Assembly (NCBI GenBank): GCA_021799405.1
Contig: JAJZAL010000024.1
Span: 1 to 34,844, forward strand
Direction of reading: 5' to 3'
DNA length: 34,844 nt
Source of the DNA: Acidobacteriota bacterium
GTDB lineage: Bacteria; Acidobacteriota; Terriglobia; Terriglobales; Acidobacteriaceae
The notes under the pieces are model-generated. The model was not told the DNA's origin. It was given only the letters and a program-made list of their open reading frames with translations, and made no database searches. A program made the position numbers and the translations under genes. Below, piece by piece: positions 1 to 8,410 of this stretch. Position 1 is the stretch's first letter. Each line of letters opens with the position of its first letter.

Positions 1-412
1 AACACGTCTGGAAACGGCACCGCACCAGTTGAAATCGAATCTCGGGTTTCAGGATAGACCGAATTCCTCTGCCATTGCATCTATTACGACTCTTGCTAAT
101 AGTGAGGAGGTATTGGCGTCGTTACGCACCTTTACGCTATTGGGTCGCAGTTTTAGAACGCAGGTCTCTATCTTTCTGTTCGGTGATCCGCCCATCACCT
201 TAGAGCCAGAGCCGCAGCTACCGTCCCAAGCCGTCGAGAAGTTATTGCGGTCCATCAAGTCAAAACTGGTTAATCGTCAGCTGTCATCCGGCGCACAGCT
301 CTTCTCGATCGAGGTAAGCCTTATGGCGGCATCTTTCCTCATCATCGATACAGTGTCACTGCGCATCCGTCATGCGGAATCAATCTTGAAGCATCCGCCC
401 GTCACGAGGTGA
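1..412 (+). other. Unresolved region upstream of kdp; possible 3' end of an unknown gene
   Basis: A reading frame is open from the window's left edge to a TGA at 410-412, three bases before the micro-ORF that opens the kdp operon. An internal TTG at 29 could start a 127-residue product, but since the frame is open to the edge it may be the tail of a longer gene. The translation has no motif, signal peptide or domain I recognise, and its last third is mildly hydrophobic. The kdp promoter is expected somewhere in this stretch, but I see no convincing -35/-10 pair. The reverse strand offers only a short unsupported frame. Treat this as undecided between a partial gene and non-coding leader. Confidence 0.25.
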
Positions 413-415
413 TCT

Positions 416-499
416 ATGTTGGACCTTTTCTATATCGCAATGGCGATCGCATTCTTTGTCTTGCTCTGGGCGTTCACAAAAGCTACAGAGCGGCTGTAG
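416..499 (+). CDS. 27-aa membrane micro-protein preceding kdpF
   Basis: ATG at 416 is preceded by a good ribosome binding site (GAGGTGAT just upstream), and the frame closes with TAG at 497-499. The product is 27 residues: a short acidic start (MLDLFY), one hydrophobic helix of about 16 residues (roughly residues 4-19), then a short charged tail ending in ERL. It lies 9 bases upstream of kdpF in the same direction and resembles KdpF in size and topology, though its sequence differs. By position it is probably translated as the first gene of the kdp operon, perhaps as a Kdp-associated membrane peptide or a leader peptide. The function is inference. Evidence for translation is the ribosome site, the spacing and a clean transmembrane pattern. 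Confidence 0.6.
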   Translation: MLDLFYIAMAIAFFVLLWAFTKATERL

Positions 500-508
500 G
501 AGGATTGC

Positions 509-592
509 ATGGAATACGCAATAGCAGCAGTACTCACGGTATTGTTATTTGTTTATCTGGTCTATGCTCTGCTGCGACCGGAGAAATTCTGA
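509..592 (+). CDS. kdpF: K+-transporting ATPase small subunit KdpF
   Basis: A 27-residue single-helix peptide: the N-terminus MEYAIAAVLTVLLF is followed by VYLVYALLRPEKF. The ending L-L-R-P-E-K-F is the hallmark of KdpF. It starts at ATG 509 behind TAGGAGG with 5-base spacing, and ends 9 bases before kdpA. KdpF is known as a small inner-membrane subunit that stabilises the KdpABC complex. The order kdpF-kdpA-kdpB-kdpC matches the classical operon. Confidence 0.9.
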   Translation: MEYAIAAVLTVLLFVYLVYALLRPEKF

Positions 593-601
593 GGTCACGC
601 T

Positions 602-2389
602 ATGACATTTGTCGGAATTTTACAGATACTTGTTTTCTTTGGGATCATCGTTGGGCTCACGAAACCAGTTGGGACATACATGTACCGCGTCTTCGAGGGG
701 GAGCGCACGTTCATGCATCGGGTTCTGGGGCCGCTCGAACGCCTGATCTACAGGATCAGCGGGATTCATCCCGATGAGGAACAGAGTTGGCTTCGATATT
801 CAGGATCGCTGATCTCAATCAGTATCTTTAGCTTCCTCTTCGTGTATCTCATACAGCGGCTGCAGGGCTATTTGCCCTTGAACCCGTTGCACTTTTCAAC
901 GCCCCACGCCCCGTCGTTTGCGACGGCGATGACACCAGATCTGGCATTCAACACAGCGATCAGCTTCCTGACGAATACCAACTGGCAGTCCTATTCGCCT
1001 GACACAACAATGAGCTATCTGACACAGATGACTGCGCTGGCCGTACAGAATTTTGTTTCGGCGGCAGTTGGCATCGCGGTGGCGGTTGCGCTGATTCGTG
1101 GATTTGCCCGTCACACTGTGAAGACGATTGGCAATTTCTGGGCTGATGTTACACGCTGCATTCTCTATATACTTCTGCCAATATGTGTGCTGTCGACGCT
1201 CTTTTTCGTCTGGCAAGGTAGCATTCAGAACTTTAACGGACCGGTAACAGCTCATACGCTGGAGGGTGCTCGGCAGGTGATTGAACAGGGCCCGCTCGCC
1301 TCACAGCTTTCGATCAAGATGCTGGGAACGAACGGCGGCGGATTTTTTAACGCGAATTCAGCCCATCCCTATGAAAACCCGACGCCACTCTCCAACGTTC
1401 TGCAGATGGTCCTGATCTTCTTGCTCGGAGCGAGTCTCACTTATATGTTCGGCAAAGCAGTGAAGAATACCAAACAAGGGTGGGCGGTCTTTACGGCGAT
1501 GTCGGTACTTTTCTTTGTAGGTGTGTTCGTCTGTTATTGGGCCGAACAGCGCGGGAATCCGATTATCGAGCACATGGGGGTTGCTTCCTCCTATACAGGC
1601 ACGCAGCCTGGGGGGAATATGGAAGGCAAAGAAGTTCGATTTGGCATTGTGCAATCAACGCTATTTGCAACAGTTACGACTGATGCAAGCTGTGGGGCCG
1701 TCAACAGCATGCACGATAGCTATACGCCGCTTGGAGGTCTCGTTCCGCTCTTTAACATGCAGACTGACGAAGTGATTTTTGGAGGAGTTGGAGCCGGCCT
1801 CTACGGCATGTTGCTTTACGCGATCATCGCGGTGTTCATTGGCGGACTCATGGTTGGTCGAACCCCGGAATATGTTGGCAAGAAGATTGAACAGAAAGAA
1901 GTGAAAATGGCGATCATCGCGATTTTGGCCACGTCTCTATGCATTCTTTTATTTACTGCCTTAAGCTCGGTTTCTCAATTCAAAAGCGGCGGATACTGGA
2001 ATCCGCCAGGGCCGACGACTGCAAACACGAATAACAATGGACCCCATGGGTTTTCGGAGATTCTGTACGCATACTCCAGCGGGGCCGCGAACAATGGAAG
2101 TGCTTTTGCGGGGCTCAATGCTAATACGCCTTGGTACAACCTGACATTAGCTATTGACATGTTCGTGGGCAGATTTCTCTTCATCATTCCAGCGCTTGCG
2201 ATTGCCGGGAGCCTAGCAAAGAAGAAGATGGTTCCCGTAACGAGTGGTACGTTGCCGACTGATGGGACCCTCTTCGTGATTCTTTTGATCGGGACCGTCG
2301 TGCTTATAGGCGCACTCACTTATTTTCCAGCTTTATCTCTCGGCCCCATCGTCGAACATTTTCAAATGCTGAGCGGTAAAGTGTTCTGA
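602..2389 (+). CDS. kdpA: K+-transporting ATPase potassium-binding subunit KdpA
   Basis: This 595-residue polytopic membrane protein has the usual KdpA length. It is the K+-selective channel-like subunit of the KdpFABC pump. All four pore-loop signatures are visible in order: [31 protein letters not shown] (the NGGG filter), [21 protein letters not shown], and a last one ending NNGSAFAGL. The start at ATG 602 follows GAGGT with 6-base spacing. It sits between kdpF and kdpB with gaps of 9 and 28 bases, consistent with one transcript. The family is a high-affinity K+ scavenger induced by K+ limitation. No truncation or frameshift is seen. Codon use is less GC-biased than in genes right of 12 kb. 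Confidence 0.97.
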   Translation: MTFVGILQILVFFGIIVGLTKPVGTYMYRVFEGERTFMHRVLGPLERLIYRISGIHPDEEQSWLRYSGSLISISIFSFLFVYLIQRLQGYLPLNPLHFSTPHAPSFATAMTPDLAFNTAISFLTNTNWQSYSPDTTMSYLTQMTALAVQNFVSAAVGIAVAVALIRGFARHTVKTIGNFWADVTRCILYILLPICVLSTLFFVWQGSIQNFNGPVTAHTLEGARQVIEQGPLASQLSIKMLGTNGGGFFNANSAHPYENPTPLSNVLQMVLIFLLGASLTYMFGKAVKNTKQGWAVFTAMSVLFFVGVFVCYWAEQRGNPIIEHMGVASSYTGTQPGGNMEGKEVRFGIVQSTLFATVTTDASCGAVNSMHDSYTPLGGLVPLFNMQTDEVIFGGVGAGLYGMLLYAIIAVFIGGLMVGRTPEYVGKKIEQKEVKMAIIAILATSLCILLFTALSSVSQFKSGGYWNPPGPTTANTNNNGPHGFSEILYAYSSGAANNGSAFAGLNANTPWYNLTLAIDMFVGRFLFIIPALAIAGSLAKKKMVPVTSGTLPTDGTLFVILLIGTVVLIGALTYFPALSLGPIVEHFQMLSGKVF

Positions 2390-2417
2390 TCGCGAATTGG
2401 GACCAAGGAGCCTATGT

Positions 2418-4559
2418 ATGATTAATGCACCGTTTAATGCGCCAATCAGACCTTCGGAACACAAGACTGAGATTCCCGAACACGAGTCGTCAGCGCTGAT
2501 CTCCAAGGGCGTTCGGGCTCGGCCACTCTTTGATCCTGAGATCCTTAAGAGGGCGACAAAGGAGTCCTTTCTTAAACTCAACCCCTGGCACGTGGTTAAG
2601 AACCCAGTCATTTTTGTAGTTGAGGTAGGGGCAGCTTTAACCACCGCGTTTGTCATCAAGGACGCATTCACGAAGGGGCCGGACATCTTCTTCGATATTC
2701 AGATATCCCTCTGGCTGTGGTTTACGGTCCTGTTTGCGAATTTCGCGGAAGCGATGGCAGAAGCACGAGGTAAGGCTCAGGCCGATACTCTTCGGAAGAC
2801 CAAGTCGGACGCGACAGCGCACAAGGTTCTTCCCGATAAGAGGGTCGAAGTGGTGTCGGCATCGGCGCTTAGAACTGGCGATGTCGTGTTCTGCGAAGCC
2901 GGCATGCTCATTCCAGGTGATGGCGAGGTTATCGAAGGAATAGCGACTGTCGATGAGTCAGTAATTACGGGCGAAAGCGCACCTGTCATCCGCGAAGCGG
3001 GCGGGGACAGGAGTGCCGTAACGGGTGGTACTAAGGTCCTATCGGACCGGATCACCATTCGAATAACATCAAACCCGGGTGAGACATTCCTCGATCGTAT
3101 GATCGCTTTGGTTGAAGGTGCCGTCAGGCAGAAAACTCCGAATGAGATTGCGCTCAATATTCTTATTGCGGGTTTGACGCTCATCTTCCTTTTAGCCGTG
3201 GCGACATTGCCCCCATATGCTAAGTATTCGATCTCAGCAGTTGGAGGCGGTTCGATGCCTAGTGTTGCTGTGCTCATATCATTGCTTGTTTGCCTGATTC
3301 CGACGACAATCGGGGGACTACTCTCGGCGATTGGGATCGCGGGTATGGACCGTGTGATGCAACACAACGTTCTCGCTATGAGTGGAAAGGCTGTTGAAGC
3401 GGCCGGCGATATCAATACTCTGCTTCTCGATAAGACTGGAACGATCACTTTTGGTAACCGGCAAGCAGTTGAATTCATTCCCGTCGAGGGGGTAAGTGCG
3501 GCGGAACTAGCGGATGCCGCTCAATTGTCCAGCCTTGCAGACGAGACGCCTGAAGGGCGGTCCGTGGTCGTTCTAGCAAAGGAGAAGTACAACTTGCGGG
3601 GCCGTGAAGTGAGTGAGCACGAAGCAGACTTCATTCCCTTTTCGGCCTATACAAGGATGAGCGGTGTGGATATCGATGGCCGCAACTTGCGCAAGGGAGC
3701 AACAGAGGCAATTGCCCAGTTCGTCGCGGAGCTCGGTGGTGGTGTGCCCGAGTCTCTGACTCGCATTTCTGACGGAATATCTCGAAATGGCGGTACGCCC
3801 TTAGCGGTAGCAGATGGCAAAAAGATCCTTGGCATTATTCACCTGAAGGACATTGTGAAAGGCGGGATGAAAGAGCGGCTCACGTCGCTACGAGCAATGG
3901 GCATTCGGTCGGTCATGATCACTGGCGATAATCCCTTGACGGCCGCTGCTATTGCTCATGAAGCAGGTGTCGACGATTTTCTGGCCCAGGCTACGCCAAA
4001 AGACAAGCTCGAATATATCAAAAAAGAACAGGCCGAAGGCCGCTTGGTGGCGATGACCGGCGACGGAACGAACGATGCCCCGGCATTGGCCCAGGCTGAT
4101 GTAGGTGTGGCCATGAACACGGGTACGATGGCGGCAAAAGAAGCAGGAAATATGGTCGATCTTGACAGCAACCCGACAAAACTGATCGAGATTGTCGCCA
4201 TAGGTAAGCAACTGCTAATGACTCGTGGTTCCCTGACGACATTCTCAATCGCGAACGACATTGCCAAATACTTCGCAATTATTCCCGCAATGTTCGCTCC
4301 GATCTATCCAGCTTTGAATCGACTCAACATCATGGGATTGCATTCACCTGAAAGTGCCGTTCTTTCGGCTGTCATTTTCAATGCGCTGATTATTATTGTG
4401 CTAATTCCACTGGCCTTGCGCGGAGTGAACTACAAGCCGGTCACTGCTGGCCGGATGCTCACTCGAAATCTGCTGATCTACGGCCTGGGCGGGATCATTG
4501 CGCCATTTCCAGGAATATGGATGATCGACAGACTATTAGCTGTCTTTCACCTCGCATAA
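2418..4559 (+). CDS. kdpB: K+-transporting P-type ATPase subunit KdpB
   Basis: This 713-residue P-type ATPase is the catalytic subunit of KdpFABC. The phosphorylated aspartate lies in DKTGT at residue 338. The hinge motif [16 protein letters not shown], the TGES loop (VITGESAPV) and the nucleotide-binding KGA motif (LRKGATEAI) are all present. I chose ATG 2418, seven bases after AAGGAG, over an in-frame TTG at 2397; another ATG at 2414 is out of frame. The family hydrolyses ATP in the cytoplasm and drives K+ through KdpA. The gap to kdpC is 12 bases. The N-terminal extension before RPLFDPEIL is about 35 residues, slightly long for the family. Confidence 0.97.
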   Translation: MINAPFNAPIRPSEHKTEIPEHESSALISKGVRARPLFDPEILKRATKESFLKLNPWHVVKNPVIFVVEVGAALTTAFVIKDAFTKGPDIFFDIQISLWLWFTVLFANFAEAMAEARGKAQADTLRKTKSDATAHKVLPDKRVEVVSASALRTGDVVFCEAGMLIPGDGEVIEGIATVDESVITGESAPVIREAGGDRSAVTGGTKVLSDRITIRITSNPGETFLDRMIALVEGAVRQKTPNEIALNILIAGLTLIFLLAVATLPPYAKYSISAVGGGSMPSVAVLISLLVCLIPTTIGGLLSAIGIAGMDRVMQHNVLAMSGKAVEAAGDINTLLLDKTGTITFGNRQAVEFIPVEGVSAAELADAAQLSSLADETPEGRSVVVLAKEKYNLRGREVSEHEADFIPFSAYTRMSGVDIDGRNLRKGATEAIAQFVAELGGGVPESLTRISDGISRNGGTPLAVADGKKILGIIHLKDIVKGGMKERLTSLRAMGIRSVMITGDNPLTAAAIAHEAGVDDFLAQATPKDKLEYIKKEQAEGRLVAMTGDGTNDAPALAQADVGVAMNTGTMAAKEAGNMVDLDSNPTKLIEIVAIGKQLLMTRGSLTTFSIANDIAKYFAIIPAMFAPIYPALNRLNIMGLHSPESAVLSAVIFNALIIIVLIPLALRGVNYKPVTAGRMLTRNLLIYGLGGIIAPFPGIWMIDRLLAVFHLA

Positions 4560-4571
4560 AAGGAGTGAACC

Positions 4572-5312
4572 ATGAGGAAGGAACTTCTACCAGGCTTGCG
4601 GTTGATGCTGGTACTTACTATCGTGCTCGGGCTGGGATACCCTGCAGTGATGACATTGTTGTCGCAGGCGATATTTCCCAAACAGGCCAATGGCAGCCTT
4701 GTCGTTGTGGACGGAAAAGTGGTGGGATCAAGTCTTATCGGTCAATCCTTTACTGAGCCCCAGTATTTCCATCCGCGGCCATCGTCTGCCGGGAGCGGTT
4801 ACGACGCGACGCAAAGCGGCGGATCTAATCTTGGTCCGACCAGTGCGAAATTGTTGTATGGGGCTGTCACTACCGATAGCGCAGGGAAAAAGACTGTTAG
4901 TTTCGATGGGATTGAAGACCGCATTGTCCATTATTGCGTGGAAAACAATATACCTTATACATCTTCAGTGCCGCTGAGCCAGTTCGAAAACGCAAAGGGT
5001 AAGCTCGATGATGTAAAGCTGATCGAAGCGTTCAATGACCGAAAGAAGCCGCTGATATTCACTCCCAAAATCCAGATCCCAGCAGACGCAGTCACTGGAT
5101 CTGCGTCAGGGTTGGATCCGGACATCAGCCCGGCGAATGCATATCTACAAGCGGGACGGGTGGCGAAGGTTCGCCATATCCGCCTGGATCAAGTGCGAAC
5201 GTTGATTGCTCAAGCGACGACCAAGCCGTCTCTCGGATTCATTGGGGAGCCTAGGGTTAATGTATTGCTCCTGAACCTGGCGCTGAATAAGAAATATCCG
5301 TTTCGGAAGTAA
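4572..5312 (+). CDS. kdpC: K+-transporting ATPase subunit KdpC, long form
   Basis: The 246-residue product begins with a short cytoplasmic stretch and one membrane helix (about residues 8-30), followed by a periplasmic domain. Family motifs are visible: an early R-P-S-S-A-G-S-G-Y-D segment (HPRPSSAGSGYD), SGGSNLGPTS, and GLDPDISPANAYLQAGRVA near residues 178-197, then VNVLLLNLALNK at the end. KdpC acts as an assembly and affinity factor of the pump. Classical KdpC is about 190 residues; here about 50 extra residues lie in the middle (roughly 100-170, starting near DRIVHYCVENN). The start ATG 4572 has AAGGAG six bases upstream. It is the last gene of the ATPase operon. Confidence 0.95.
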   Translation: MRKELLPGLRLMLVLTIVLGLGYPAVMTLLSQAIFPKQANGSLVVVDGKVVGSSLIGQSFTEPQYFHPRPSSAGSGYDATQSGGSNLGPTSAKLLYGAVTTDSAGKKTVSFDGIEDRIVHYCVENNIPYTSSVPLSQFENAKGKLDDVKLIEAFNDRKKPLIFTPKIQIPADAVTGSASGLDPDISPANAYLQAGRVAKVRHIRLDQVRTLIAQATTKPSLGFIGEPRVNVLLLNLALNKKYPFRK

Positions 5313-5762
5313 AATGGTACTCCGCCAAAACGATCTTATGAGTAGTGGCCTAGGCGGGTACTCGGTGACCCACCTTCGAGTGAGATGTAGGGCGCTGTTT
5401 TCGGAGATCACGGACGATGTGTAGCAATCGTAAGAGGGTTGTCAACATGTGCTCGCCTTATCCTGAGTGTGTTAAAACAGAGGGCGGACATGGTAGGCAA
5501 ACATTAGTTCGATGTGCTTCTTTACGACATCAACGATCAGCATACTCCCGATGCTCTCAGGACAGCATCCAGCACTCTTCGCAGTCCGGGTTCCTCCAAA
5601 ACATCTATGCAGTATGGGCTATGGCCTGCGGCTGCGCGAGACTGCCCATGGTCGGAGCAAGCATTCATCTTGTAGAGATGTCGAAGGTGAAGCTTACCGG
5701 ACGCCCGTGGTGCACGGGCCCTGCATAACATTCTTCGAAAGGCGTGGATGCAATAGAATCAA
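5313..5762. other. 450-bp gap between kdpC and the first KdpD-like gene
   Basis: No gene is convincing here. Short frames exist on both strands, but their products are Cys/His/Arg-rich and look random. On the minus strand around 5540-5620 a short piece (EEPGLRRVLDAVLRASG) faintly recalls the start of a response-regulator receiver domain, but it has no following domain and is closed by a stop. I could not identify a terminator for kdpC or a promoter for the following gene. Confidence 0.4.
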
Positions 5763-6863
5763 ATGCCCGAAGCCTATCATCGTCGCAATCCTGACGAGTT
5801 GCTTTCAGAAATAGAGCTGGAAGAACGCAGGCGCCAACGCGGCAAATTGAAGTTGTTCCTGGGATACGCGAGTGGAGTCGGCAAGTCTTTTCAAATGCTA
5901 GACGAGGCGCGTCGTCGGAGCGAGCGAGGACAAGACGTCGTTATAGTTGCATTGCAGCCTAATTATCCCCCCGTAGTTCAAGCCATCCTCAAACATCTCG
6001 AAGCGATCCCGACGGTCCAAATGGACCATACGGAGGTCATCAACCTAGAAGCGGTGATTCAGCGTCGGCCGGGAGCAGCAGTGATTGACGGTTTGGCATA
6101 CGACAATCCTCCAGGTGCCCTGCATGCTCATCGCTGGCAAGACGTGGAGCGCCTTCTCGATGCGGGCATTTCTGTGTTGGCCACTGTCAATATTCAGTAT
6201 CTGGAGATACTCCAGCAAGAGATCGAACGCATCACAGGAAGGCGTGCAGACTTCATCATCCCTCAGTCCTTCTTGGAGAACAGTGTAGATGAGATCACAG
6301 TCGTGGATGCGCCCTCTGAAGAAAGTGCATTCGATGAAATTGTGGATCCTGCAAAGCGGCTGGCGGAAAAGCACAAGCTCTCTCGACTCAGGGAACTTGC
6401 GCTGCTTGTGGCTGCCTCGATTGTTGACCGTCAGCTTGAAGCTTATCTACGAGCACAAGGTATTGATCCCACCTGGGGTGTTCAGGAACGCATCCTAGTC
6501 TATATCACGACTGGCTCGATAGCCAGGAGGATGTTGGAGAGCGGGCGCCGTAACGCTGACCGCTTTCAAGGAGAATTTCATGTAGCTTATCTCGATCCGG
6601 GAAACGCATCGAAAGACGGTAAAGACGTCCTTGCAGAAAATTTGAAGTTCGCGAATGAGCTGGGCGCGGAAATCCATTTGCTGAGTGGATGCGATCCTGT
6701 CGAAGGCATTCTCAGGTATGCTCGCCAGAAAGGCATTACTCAGATATTTGTCGGTCGTGGTTCTGTAATTCCGGGTGCGTGGACCCGCCTTCGGGGTGAC
6801 GTGCCCGCCCGCCTTATCCGGGCTGCGGAGGGGATCGATGTCGTTGTATTCCCCGAGAGTTGA
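5763..6863 (+). CDS. Kinase-less KdpD-type sensor protein with divergent nucleotide site (KdpD N-terminal + USP domains)
   Basis: This 366-residue soluble protein matches only the N-terminal half of KdpD. A Walker A motif GYASGVGKSF lies at residues 34-43. The KdpD domain follows to about 210, then a universal-stress-protein (USP) domain from about 240 (ERILVYITTGS) to the end. There are no membrane helices, GAF, H-box or ATPase domain; full KdpD is near 900 residues. The family domain senses K+/nucleotide or, in some bacteria, c-di-AMP. Compared with the canonical sequence encoded just downstream, the FESHGR region is replaced by LQPNYPP (residues 65-71), and the Walker-B-like DELAHTN becomes DGLAYDN (109-115), so ATP hydrolysis may be impaired. 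It overlaps the next gene by 26 bases. A role in Kdp control is inferred from location. Confidence 0.88.
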   Translation: MPEAYHRRNPDELLSEIELEERRRQRGKLKLFLGYASGVGKSFQMLDEARRRSERGQDVVIVALQPNYPPVVQAILKHLEAIPTVQMDHTEVINLEAVIQRRPGAAVIDGLAYDNPPGALHAHRWQDVERLLDAGISVLATVNIQYLEILQQEIERITGRRADFIIPQSFLENSVDEITVVDAPSEESAFDEIVDPAKRLAEKHKLSRLRELALLVAASIVDRQLEAYLRAQGIDPTWGVQERILVYITTGSIARRMLESGRRNADRFQGEFHVAYLDPGNASKDGKDVLAENLKFANELGAEIHLLSGCDPVEGILRYARQKGITQIFVGRGSVIPGAWTRLRGDVPARLIRAAEGIDVVVFPES

Positions 6864-8007
6864 TGGAGGCGACGAGGACCCCTCAAAAACGAGGTGTGGT
6901 TCTCTCCATCTGTATTTGGGCTATGCCGCAGGCGTAGGAAAGACCTTTCGCATGTTGGAGGATGCGCAGCAGCTCCGTCGTCAAGGCAAAGATGTGGCGA
7001 TTGGATATTTTGAGTCACATGGGCGTAAGGATACGATTGCGAAGACCGTAGGGCTTGAGATGATACCTACTCGAACCTGCGTTTATCGTGGAGCTGTTTT
7101 TCAGGAAATGGACACCGATCGCATATTGAAAAGACGCCCGGCCATTTGTGTTGTCGACGAGCTTGCGCACACTAATGTTCCGAGTTCACCGCGAGCAAAG
7201 CGATGGGAAGATGTTCAGGTCATTCTCAACGAAGGGATAGATGTGATGACCAATATGAACATTCAACATCTCGAGAGTCTCAACGATGATGTTTTCCGCA
7301 TCACCGGAATACGGATGCGCGAGACTGTGCCGGACTGGTTCATCAAGAGCGCTGCAGAGGTCATTATGGTCGACGCAACTGAGGGCGCGTTGCTGAACCG
7401 TTTTAGGCGGGGAGTCATCTACCCCTTAGACAAGGCACAACGCGCACTCGATAATTTCTTCAAGGAATCCACATTGACAGCTCTTCGTGAGCTTGCATTG
7501 CGTCAAACTGCGCACGAATTGGAATCTAAGGATACCGTTCAGGCAATCAAATCGCGAGGAGATAGGCATACCTCGGATATTGTCGAGCGGCATCTGGATC
7601 GAATTCTGGTTTATGTTACTGAGTATCCTGCGAGCGCGATGCTGATTAGAAGAGGACGCCGGATGGCTGACTATCTTGACGCAGACTGCTTTGTTGTGTC
7701 GGTAGTTCAACGAAAGGGATCTAAATCCTTAAGGGGCGTGCAGGAGGCTATCGAGCGTCATCTTAGATTTGCCCGGAATCTTAACATCGAAACCAGAATC
7801 CTTGAAGGAGATGACGTAGCAGAGACGATCTTAAGTTTTTCGCGTCGGAATCAGATCACACATATTCTTGTTGCTCGGCCGAAAATCCTTCCTTGGGCTC
7901 ATCTCTGGACGAATGACCCGGTTTTGCAGATCGTGCGGAGGGCGACAGGTATTCGCGTTACCGTCGTAGCAGACAGAGCGGTGCGCGCATCGCATGGGCA
8001 TTCCTGA
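6838..8007 (+). CDS. kdpD: Kinase-less KdpD-type sensor protein, canonical nucleotide site (KdpD N-terminal + USP domains)
   Basis: This 389-residue protein again contains only the KdpD sensor part. Walker A GYAAGVGKTF is at residues 28-37. The canonical FESHGRKDT segment, VVDELAHTNVPSS, the KRWEDV segment and the NIQHLESLND stretch typical of KdpD follow. A USP domain begins near DRILVYVTEYP, and a second USP-like signature (ITHILVARPK) is near the C-terminus. Transmembrane, HisKA and HATPase regions are absent. I chose ATG 6838: GGAGG lies six bases upstream, and it overlaps the preceding gene by 26 bases, suggesting coupling. The only ATG at the junction (6863) is out of frame. How a kinase-less sensor signals is unknown; direct binding to Kdp or to a distant kinase/KdpE is possible. 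The symbol marks homology, not full function. Confidence 0.9.
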   Translation: MSLYSPRVDGGDEDPSKTRCGSLHLYLGYAAGVGKTFRMLEDAQQLRRQGKDVAIGYFESHGRKDTIAKTVGLEMIPTRTCVYRGAVFQEMDTDRILKRRPAICVVDELAHTNVPSSPRAKRWEDVQVILNEGIDVMTNMNIQHLESLNDDVFRITGIRMRETVPDWFIKSAAEVIMVDATEGALLNRFRRGVIYPLDKAQRALDNFFKESTLTALRELALRQTAHELESKDTVQAIKSRGDRHTSDIVERHLDRILVYVTEYPASAMLIRRGRRMADYLDADCFVVSVVQRKGSKSLRGVQEAIERHLRFARNLNIETRILEGDDVAETILSFSRRNQITHILVARPKILPWAHLWTNDPVLQIVRRATGIRVTVVADRAVRASHGHS

Positions 8008-8065
8008 CCCGCATTGTCACTTCCTCAAGCGTCTAATACTGCAGTTGTAGATGCTAGAACTGGCC

Positions 8066-8342
8066 TCATAAATATGCGAGCAGCATGTGAGGGCAGGCAA
8101 GGTGGACGAAGCCGAGGAAGCTCTCGATCCGGCAACCGCTGCTGCAGAAAGTAAACCCGCAACATGATCTAAAGCCCCACAGGCTTGCGGCTCATCTCGC
8201 TCTTCGAATAATGCGGCGCGACCAAAGCCAACAACCCGGCCGACGGCATCACCGCATCCATCTCTTCCAGAAACTGCTCCCGACGGGTCTTCGTCGAATC
8301 GCGCTGAAACTCCGCTTGCTGGGCGAACGTCATCTGCCGCAT
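8066..8342 (-). mobile_element. IS5-type transposase relic with internal deletion
   Basis: Reading leftward from ATG 8342, the product starts MRQMTFAQQAEFQ and runs to APHYSKSEMSRKPVGL, parallel to the N-terminus of the IS5 transposase at 10353 (PHYPKAGKGRHPVAL). A TAG at 8169-8171 stops it, yet similarity continues past the stop (IMLRVYFLQQ against TILRIYFLQH). After a frame change comes RIESFLGFVHLAC...MLLAYL with TGA at 8066-8068, which looks like the C-terminal end of an IS5-family transposase. The DDE core is missing, so this is a dead remnant whose two ends are fused by a large internal deletion. It separates the KdpD-like genes from the beta-barrel gene. Confidence 0.7.
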
Positions 8343-8410
8343 GCGCGATCTTCTCCTCCACTCCACATTACCCACCACAGCTGTGGATCGGGGAGTTCTT
8401 CAGGGAGTCC

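Noticed and set aside
5537..5731. Possible response-regulator (KdpE-like) remnant on the minus strand
   Set aside because: Only about 17 residues faintly resemble a receiver start; no phosphoacceptor region or DNA-binding domain follows, so chance similarity is likely.
8375..8386. Perfect palindrome CCACAGCTGTGG after the beta-barrel gene
   Set aside because: It has no loop and no T-run, so it does not make a convincing terminator; at 12 bases it may be chance or part of the IS relic edge.
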